Source: Solirubrobacteraceae bacterium (GTDB taxonomy: Bacteria; Actinomycetota; Thermoleophilia; Solirubrobacterales; Solirubrobacteraceae). From it: a DNA stretch of 64,000 nucleotides. This document shows, in pieces, positions 57,701-64,000 of this stretch. The DNA lies in contig JANWLE010000100.1 of assembly GCA_025451035.1 (NCBI GenBank), forward strand, positions 1-64,000, given 5' to 3'. Under the pieces are notes generated by a model, which was not told where the DNA came from, made no database searches, and saw only the letters and a list, made by a program, of their open reading frames with translations. Made by a program: the position numbers and the translations under genes. How positions within the stretch are numbered: the stretch's first letter is position 1; the number at the start of each line of letters is the position of its first letter.

Positions 57701-58915
57701 ATGAGACGCTTGTTCTTCCCCTTCGTATCGGGCTTGCTCGGCGGCGGCCTGGTCGTGGCTGCCCTAGCCGTCTTTGGCGGGCTGTCGAAATCCGAAAAGG
57801 TAGTGACCACGATTCAAGCCGCGCCCGTCGCTCCATCGAACGCGACGCTACACAGCGCCGGGCTGACACCCCACGACATCTATGTGCGCGACGCCCCCGG
57901 GGTGCTGTTCGTGACCTCGACGATCGTGCAGCAAACAGAACAGGAATCTCCCTTCGAATTCTTTAGAGGCGAAAGCCAGCGTCAGGGCACCGCGACCGGC
58001 TCGGGGATCCTGATCAACTCAAACGGCACCGTGCTTACGAACTACCACGTGGTCGAGAACGCGGTGAAGGTGACCGTTGCCTTCGAAGACCACAAGACGG
58101 TCGAAGCGAAGGTCATCGGCAAGGATCCCTCGCACGACCTCGCGGTGCTGAAGGTGCCGACCGAAGGGCTGACGCTGCATCCACTGGCGCTCGGTGACTC
58201 GAGCAAAGTACAGGTCGGCGACCCAGTGATGGCGATCGGTAACCCGTTCGGCTTGGACCGTACGCTCACGACCGGCGTGATCTCGGCGTTGCAACGGCGC
58301 ATAACCGCTCCCAACGGCTTTCAGATCGACAACGTGCTGCAGACAGACGCGCCGATCAACCCGGGGAACTCCGGCGGTCCGCTGCTGAACGCCAACGGCG
58401 AAGTGATCGGCATCAACTCGCAGATCGAGACCGGCGGCGGCGGCAACGGCAGTGTCGGCATCGGCTTTGCAGTGCCGATCAACACCGCCAAGACCGAGCT
58501 GCCGCAGCTCGAGAAAGGCGGCACGCTGCGCGGCGCGTACCTCGGCCTGGTGTCGCTCACGATCGACGGGTCGCTGTCCGGGCTCGACCTGCCCGTCAAG
58601 CAGGGGGCGCTCGTCCAGGAAGTGCAGTCGAACACGCCGGCTGAAAAAGCAGGGATCCGCGGCGGGGACATCTCCGCGAACGTGAACGGCCAGCCGATCC
58701 AGCTCGGCGGGGACATCATCATCGGAGTCGACGGCAAGCCGGTTGCCGGCGCGGAAGACCTCGGCAACGTGATCTCCTCGCACAAGCCTGGTGACGTCAT
58801 CAACGTCGAACTGCTTCGTTACAGCAACGGCTCTGCGCCGCAGCACAAGACTGTCAAAGTGACGCTCGGCGAACGCCCCAACTCCATCCCGAACCCCCAA
58901 ACGCCACGCGGCTGA
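57701..58915 (+). CDS. htrA: HtrA/DegP-like membrane-anchored serine protease with PDZ domain
   Basis: GSGILINSNGTVLTNYHVVENA; PSHDLAVLKV; QTDAPINPGNSGGPLLNANGEVIGINSQI; C-terminal PDZ. Confidence 0.95.
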   Translation: MRRLFFPFVSGLLGGGLVVAALAVFGGLSKSEKVVTTIQAAPVAPSNATLHSAGLTPHDIYVRDAPGVLFVTSTIVQQTEQESPFEFFRGESQRQGTATGSGILINSNGTVLTNYHVVENAVKVTVAFEDHKTVEAKVIGKDPSHDLAVLKVPTEGLTLHPLALGDSSKVQVGDPVMAIGNPFGLDRTLTTGVISALQRRITAPNGFQIDNVLQTDAPINPGNSGGPLLNANGEVIGINSQIETGGGGNGSVGIGFAVPINTAKTELPQLEKGGTLRGAYLGLVSLTIDGSLSGLDLPVKQGALVQEVQSNTPAEKAGIRGGDISANVNGQPIQLGGDIIIGVDGKPVAGAEDLGNVISSHKPGDVINVELLRYSNGSAPQHKTVKVTLGERPNSIPNPQTPRG

Positions 58916-58971
58916 CGCGGCGCGCCGGGCGCTAGCTGACCCAGCCACTGCGGGCGCGGTACCGTAGAGCG

Positions 58972-59643
58972 ATGAGCTCGAGCGCCGCGAAGGTCAAGAT
59001 CTGCGGGATAACCCGCCTAGAGGATGCCGAGCTCGCCGTGGAGCTCGGCGCCTGGGCGATAGGGATGGTGTTCTACGAGCCGAGCCCGCGGCGCTGCTCG
59101 CTGGAGCAGGCGCAGCGCATCGCCGCGACGTTGCGCCGGCGGGTCGAGCTGTGCGGCGTGTTCGTCAACTCCTCGCTCGAGCAGATCGTGCGGACCGCTG
59201 AAAATGTCGATTTGACGATGATCCAGCTGCACGGGGATGAGGGCCCGGCCTTCTGCGCTGAGGTGGCCAGGCGCACCGGTGCCCTGGTCGTGAAGGCCGC
59301 CCAGGTCTCAGGCGCCGGCGATGTGCGCGACGTCGGGCGCTACCACGTCGACTTTCATCTCCTGGACGCTTGTGCCCACGGGGCGGCAGCTGGTCTTCGC
59401 GGCGGCACGGGTGAGACGTTCGACTGGGGACTGCTCGAGGCCCGCCGTTCGTCGGTGCCGTTGATCCTCTCCGGCGGACTTCACGCCGGTAACGTGGCGC
59501 AGGCGATCACGCGGGTTCACCCTTTCGCGGTCGACTGCGCCAGTGGCACCGAGTCCTCGCCCGGGATCAAGGATCCCGCGCGCCTGCGCGCGTTCTTTGA
59601 CGCCGTGAGTGGGGTGGTCGTGCAGGTAGGCTCACCGGCGTGA
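58972..59643 (+). CDS. trpF: Phosphoribosylanthranilate isomerase
   Basis: [59 protein letters not shown]. Confidence 0.95.
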   Translation: MSSSAAKVKICGITRLEDAELAVELGAWAIGMVFYEPSPRRCSLEQAQRIAATLRRRVELCGVFVNSSLEQIVRTAENVDLTMIQLHGDEGPAFCAEVARRTGALVVKAAQVSGAGDVRDVGRYHVDFHLLDACAHGAAAGLRGGTGETFDWGLLEARRSSVPLILSGGLHAGNVAQAITRVHPFAVDCASGTESSPGIKDPARLRAFFDAVSGVVVQVGSPA

Positions 59644-60806
59644 GCGAAAGCGCGATCGAGCACCGTTTCGGCCGCTACGGCGGCCAGTATGTCCCCGAGA
59701 CGCTGATGGCCGCCCTGGCAGAGCTCGAGCAGGCGTGGGTAGCCGCTCGCGCCGATGTGGCCTACCGCTCGGAGCTAGATGGGCTGCTGAAAGAGTTCGT
59801 CGGCCGCCCGACGCCGCTGTATCGCGCTAGGCGCCTCTCGCAGCAGCTCTTGAGGCCCGTCTACCTCAAGCGCGAGGATCTCAATCACACCGGCTCACAC
59901 AAGCTCAACAATGCGCTCGGCCAGGCGCTGCTAGCCAAGCGGATGGGCAAGCGGCGGGTGATAGCCGAGACCGGCGCCGGTCAGCACGGTGTGGCTACCG
60001 CGACCGCCTGCGCGCTGCTCGACCTGCAGTGCGTCGTCTACATGGGCAGCGAGGACACCCGCCGCCAGCGCCCGAACGTGCAGCGGATGGAACTGCTCGG
60101 CGCGACCGTCAAGCCGGTGCAGGCCGGCGCGTGCACGCTGAAGGAGGCGACCTCCGCGGCTATCCGCGACTGGGTGGAGAACGTTGGCAGCACCCATTAC
60201 ATCATCGGCTCGGTCGTCGGCCCGGCGCCATACCCCGCACTGGTGCGCGACCTGCAGAGCGTGATCGGGGTCGAGGCTCGCCAGCAGATACTCGAGCGGG
60301 AGGGACGGCTCCCCGCGCGCGTGATCGCGTGCGTCGGTGGCGGCTCCAACGCAATGGGCATCTTCAACGCGTTCCTCGGCGACGAGGATGTTCAGCTGAT
60401 CGGCGTGGAGGCCGGTGGGGAGGGAACCGACACTCCTCGCCACGGCGCTCCGCTCACCGTCGGCGGGCGCGCCGGGGTCCTGCACGGCTCGCTCTCGGCC
60501 ATCATGCAGGACGAGGAGGGGCAGATCATCGAGGCCCACTCGATCTCCGCCGGCCTGGACTATCCCGGCACAGGTCCACAGCATGCCTTCTTGCGCGACA
60601 GCGGCCGCGCGCGCTACGTTGCGGTCACGGACCGGCAGGCGCTCGACGCGTTCCGCGCCGTGACCCGCCTGGAGGGAATCATTCCGGCGCTCGAGACCGC
60701 GCACGCGCTGGCGTGGACGCTCGCGCAGAGCGACGGCGAGCTCGATTTGGTGTGCCTCTCCGGGCGCGGCGACAAGGATCTCGCCGAGGTTCTCGCGCTG
60801 ACATGA
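59640..60806 (+). CDS. trpB: Tryptophan synthase beta chain
   Basis: [59 protein letters not shown]. Confidence 0.98.
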   Translation: MSESAIEHRFGRYGGQYVPETLMAALAELEQAWVAARADVAYRSELDGLLKEFVGRPTPLYRARRLSQQLLRPVYLKREDLNHTGSHKLNNALGQALLAKRMGKRRVIAETGAGQHGVATATACALLDLQCVVYMGSEDTRRQRPNVQRMELLGATVKPVQAGACTLKEATSAAIRDWVENVGSTHYIIGSVVGPAPYPALVRDLQSVIGVEARQQILEREGRLPARVIACVGGGSNAMGIFNAFLGDEDVQLIGVEAGGEGTDTPRHGAPLTVGGRAGVLHGSLSAIMQDEEGQIIEAHSISAGLDYPGTGPQHAFLRDSGRARYVAVTDRQALDAFRAVTRLEGIIPALETAHALAWTLAQSDGELDLVCLSGRGDKDLAEVLALT

Positions 60807-61618
60807 GCGACACCGTGACCAGCGCATCGCCGCGCATCGCCACGGCGTTCGAGCGTGCCCACTCGGAGAGCCGAGGCGCCCTGATGCCCTATTTGATGGG
60901 CGGCTACCCGACGCTCGAGCGTTCGCTCGAGATTGGGCGGGCATACGCCCAGGTGGGCGCCGACATCATCGAGCTGGGGGTCCCGTACTCCGATCCGCTC
61001 GCGGACGGCGCTGTCATACACGAGGCGGCTACAGAGGCGCTCGCGGCCGGCGCCAGCGTCAGCGGCGTGCTGGAGCTCGCCCGTGCGCTGTCGCCGAGCG
61101 TTCCGGTCGTGCTGATGTGTTACGCCAACGTGGTGTTCGCGCCCGGCGTGGAGGCATTCGTCGAGCGTCTCGCGCACACCGGCGCCGCCGGTCTGATCGT
61201 CCCCGACCTGCCGCTCGAGGAGGCGACCCAGACACTCGCCGCCTGCGATGCCCACGGCATCGCACTGGTGCCGCTGATCGCGCCCACCACGCCGCCTGAG
61301 CGGCTCGCGGCGATCGGCGCGAGGGCGCGCGGGTTCCTCTACACGGTGTCGGTCGTCGGCACGACCGGCGAGCGCTCGGCGCTGCCGGAGCGCTTCACCG
61401 AGCTGGTCGCGAAAGCGAAGGCCGCGACTGACGTCCCGGTCGCGATCGGCTTCGGCATTTCAACCCCGGAGGACGTGCGTGCCGCCGTACGAGCGGGCGC
61501 CGACGGGGTCATCGTCGGCACGCGGCTGGTGCGCGCGGCGGGCGACTCAGCGGACTCCGCGGCGGCTGTGGCGGAGGTGCTGAGCGAACTGAAGTCGGGA
61601 TTGGGCACAGATCGCTAG
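60803..61618 (+). CDS. trpA: Tryptophan synthase alpha chain
   Basis: [45 protein letters not shown] overlaps the trpB stop. Confidence 0.97.
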   Translation: MSDTVTSASPRIATAFERAHSESRGALMPYLMGGYPTLERSLEIGRAYAQVGADIIELGVPYSDPLADGAVIHEAATEALAAGASVSGVLELARALSPSVPVVLMCYANVVFAPGVEAFVERLAHTGAAGLIVPDLPLEEATQTLAACDAHGIALVPLIAPTTPPERLAAIGARARGFLYTVSVVGTTGERSALPERFTELVAKAKAATDVPVAIGFGISTPEDVRAAVRAGADGVIVGTRLVRAAGDSADSAAAVAEVLSELKSGLGTDR

Positions 61619-61631
61619 GATTGCGCCCTCA

Positions 61632-61793
61632 ATGGGATTGGTTCTCACCATCACCGCCGGAGTGATCGTCTGGATCGTGCTCTGGGCTCTCGGCGCGAAG
61701 GGCTTTGACGCGTTCATGCTCGCGGCCGCGATCATGCTCGTCGGCGCTTCCCTGAAGATCCTCTCTGGCTATCTCCCCGGGCGCCGCAACTAG
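61632..61793 (+). CDS. 53-aa membrane protein (below the ORF-track cutoff)
   Basis: Hand translation MGLVLTITAGVIVWIVLWALGAKGFDAFMLAAAIMLVGASLKILSGYLPGRRN; two TM helices, ends in TAG. Confidence 0.75.
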   Translation: MGLVLTITAGVIVWIVLWALGAKGFDAFMLAAAIMLVGASLKILSGYLPGRRN

Positions 61794-61801
61794 CCGCGGT
61801 C

Positions 61802-63019
61802 GTGCGCGCGCGCTGGCTTTGCCTCGCAGCCGCAACGCTCGTGGCGCTGCTGGCGGGATGCGGGACCGTGGGGATCTCAAGTGACGCGGGCACCCAGCTG
61901 ACGATCTACTCGAGCTTGCCTCTACACGGCCCCTCGGCGGCTGTCGCCGAGCAGATCGTGGGCGGCGAGAAGCTCGCGCTCGCCCAGGTCCACGGCCAGG
62001 TCGGGCGCTTCAAGGTCTACTACTACTCCTTGAATGACGTCAACCCGACCACCGGCGAGGTCGACCCCGGCCTGACCGCGCAGGACGCGAAGGTCGCGGC
62101 GCAGGACCCGAGCACGATCGCGTATCTCGGCGACTACAACTCCGGGGCGACGGCGATCTCCCTGCCGCTGATCAACGCGGCAGGGATCCTCCAGGTCAGC
62201 CCCGCAAGCCCCTACGTCGGCCTGGTCTCCTCGCTCGATGCCGGGCAGGACGAGCCCGAACGGTTCTACCCGACCGGCAAGCGCACGTTCGCCCGGCTCG
62301 AGCCGGACGATGTCGTGGAGGCCGCCGCCCAGGTGCAGGAAATGCGCCGGCGCTCGATCAAGCGACTGTATGTGCTCTCCGACGAAGACCCGTTTCAGGT
62401 CCCGTTGTCGGAACTCGTCGCCTCCGACGCGCGCAATGCCGGGATCGAAGTGCTCGGCAGGGAAAGCCTGAACACAAAGACCGGCTTGGAATTCACTGGC
62501 GAGGCGGAAAAGATCGCCTCCAGCGGCGCGCGGGCGGTGTTCTTCTCCGGTTCTCCTAGCGCGGGCGCGGTCGCGCTCTGGCGGGCGTTGTATGCGAGCC
62601 AGCGCGGAATGCGGCTGTTCGGCTCAAGCGCGCTTGCGAACAGGTCTTTCACCTCGCAGATCGGCCCGGCCGAACAGAACACGCTGCTGTCCACGCCGAT
62701 CCTGCCGACCAGCAAGTACCCGGCGTCCGCGCAGCGGGTGCTGGCCGACTATGAGCGCCAGTTCGGCACACGTCCTGAGGCCTACGCGCTGTACGGGTAC
62801 GAGGCGATGAACTCTGTACTGGCGGCGCTGCGCGCCGCTGGACGGCACGCCAACAACCGCCAGGCTGTGATCGACGCGTTCTTCGCCGCCCACCAACGCG
62901 ACTCGGTGATCGGCAGCTACTCGATACAGCCAGACGGGCAGAGCACGCTCACCCGCTACGCGATGAACCGCGTTGTCGGCGGCGAGCCAGTGTTCTACCG
63001 CGTCCTCGACGTGCGCTGA
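61802..63019 (+). CDS. Branched-chain amino acid ABC transporter-type substrate-binding lipoprotein
   Basis: Lipobox LLAGCGT; periplasmic binding protein type 1 features (IAYLGDYNSGATAISLPLINAAGILQVSPASPY). Confidence 0.85.
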   Translation: MRARWLCLAAATLVALLAGCGTVGISSDAGTQLTIYSSLPLHGPSAAVAEQIVGGEKLALAQVHGQVGRFKVYYYSLNDVNPTTGEVDPGLTAQDAKVAAQDPSTIAYLGDYNSGATAISLPLINAAGILQVSPASPYVGLVSSLDAGQDEPERFYPTGKRTFARLEPDDVVEAAAQVQEMRRRSIKRLYVLSDEDPFQVPLSELVASDARNAGIEVLGRESLNTKTGLEFTGEAEKIASSGARAVFFSGSPSAGAVALWRALYASQRGMRLFGSSALANRSFTSQIGPAEQNTLLSTPILPTSKYPASAQRVLADYERQFGTRPEAYALYGYEAMNSVLAALRAAGRHANNRQAVIDAFFAAHQRDSVIGSYSIQPDGQSTLTRYAMNRVVGGEPVFYRVLDVR

Positions 63020-63023
63020 GCGT

Positions 63024-63935
63024 TCAGGCGGCCAGGGTGTCCGCGAGCGCCTCTTCCAGATGGGGGTGCTTGAAGCTGTAGCCGAGCATCAGCGCGCGCG
63101 CCGGCAGCACACGCGCTCCACTGGTCACGATCTGCGCCATCTCGCCGTACCGTGCCCGCAGCGCCAGTGCTGGCACCGGCAGCAGTGCCGGCCGCTTGAG
63201 GACGCGACCCAGCGCGCGTGAGAACTCACGGTTGCTGGCCGGCTCGGGCGCCGTGGCGTTCACCGGCCCCGACCAACGCTCGTCTGACAGCGCGGCGCTG
63301 ATCATGCCCGCCACGTCGTCTCGGTGGATCCACGGCATGTACTGCTTGCCGCCGCCCACGGGGCCGCCGACACCTAGACGAAAGGGGGGAAGCATCTTCG
63401 CGAGCGCGCCGCCGTGCGCATCGAGCACCACACCGGTGCGCAGCAGCACCACGCGCATGCCGAGCTGCGTCGCCGCCAGCGCCGACTGCTCCCAGGCGAC
63501 ACAGACGCCTGCCAAGAAGTCGCGGCCGCTCGGCGCCTCCTCATCAAGCGGCTCATCGCCGTGAGCGCCGTAGTAGCCGCTCGCCGACCCGCTCACCAGC
63601 ACTGTCGGCCGGCGCTCCGCCTCGATTGCGTGCAGGCCGGCCACCAGGTTCGCCGTGCCCTCCACGCGGCTTGCGCGGATCGCGTGCTTGGCGCTCTCGC
63701 TCCACCGCTGCGCGACGTTCTCGCCAGCGAGATTGATCACGGCGTCGCGTCCCTCGAGCGCGTCTGCCGGCGCCGGTTCGGTGCTCGGCTCCCAGCGTGC
63801 CGCCGGCACCCCGAGCTCTGTTGTGGCGCGCTGCGGGTCGCGCGAGAGGACTGTCAGCTCCGCGCCTTCGTCACGCAGGCGCGCTACGAGCGCCGAGCCG
63901 ATGAGACCGGTGGCTCCCGTGACAGTCAGGCGCAT
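63024..63935 (-). CDS. TIGR01777-family NAD-dependent epimerase/dehydratase
   Basis: VTGATGLIGSALVARLRDEG; DAVINLAGENVAQRWSESAKHAIRASRVEGT; SGSASGYYGAHGDEPLDE; PWIHRDDVAGMI. Confidence 0.92.
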   Translation of the reverse strand: MRLTVTGATGLIGSALVARLRDEGAELTVLSRDPQRATTELGVPAARWEPSTEPAPADALEGRDAVINLAGENVAQRWSESAKHAIRASRVEGTANLVAGLHAIEAERRPTVLVSGSASGYYGAHGDEPLDEEAPSGRDFLAGVCVAWEQSALAATQLGMRVVLLRTGVVLDAHGGALAKMLPPFRLGVGGPVGGGKQYMPWIHRDDVAGMISAALSDERWSGPVNATAPEPASNREFSRALGRVLKRPALLPVPALALRARYGEMAQIVTSGARVLPARALMLGYSFKHPHLEEALADTLAA

Positions 63936-64000
63936 CAGCCGCCACCTTTCAGCTCGGGTGCTTGAACCGGGGGCCGCTGTCGCCCTGGTTCGGAGCGACG

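Noticed and set aside
58019-58948. Long minus-strand ORF antisense to htrA (and similar antisense ORFs, e.g. 54098-54649, 59931-60944, 10028-10696)
   Set aside because: Shadow ORFs typical of high-GC coding DNA; low-complexity Arg/Ala/Gly/Asp composition and no recognisable domains.

Overview
High-GC bacterial DNA, probably Actinobacteria of the Thermoleophilia/Solirubrobacterales type (inferred from gene content and codon bias, not searched). There are three blocks. (1) 1-6.5 kb: a chromosomal flank on the minus strand with heme A synthase, an L,D-transpeptidase and an fbpABC-type iron ABC transporter. (2) About 6.7-42.4 kb: a large accessory region made mostly of ORFan-like genes. It has a VirD4/TraG-like ATPase that appears fused to a replication-relaxation-type C-terminus, a CHAP-domain protein, two tandem-TetR regulators, three SSB paralogs plus an SSB-like protein, three further replication-relaxation-like proteins, an orphan response regulator, a second TraG/HerA-like ATPase, a divergent DHPS and a TcmP-like protein. 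I recognise no relaxase, integrase, VirB4 or replication initiator in it. (3) 42.6-64 kb: conserved chromosomal genes (MaoC dehydratases, hrcA-dnaJ-prmA, ndh, yqeY, phoH-ybeY-era, an ArsA-like ATPase, and hisIE-trpEGDC-htrA-trpFBA). The main novelty candidates are in block 2: the multi-paralog ATPase/wHTH-nuclease-like/SSB system, and repeated structured intergenic elements. The latter include a CCAGC/GCTGG hairpin just upstream of the RBS of five genes, two paralogous leaders with a conserved 16+16 nt stem, two about 450-nt paralogous leaders with apparent compensatory changes, and inverted REP-like repeats flanking one gene. Two matched iron-box-like palindromes lie upstream of ctaA and fbpA. 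No computation or database search was run; all family names come from reading the sequence.
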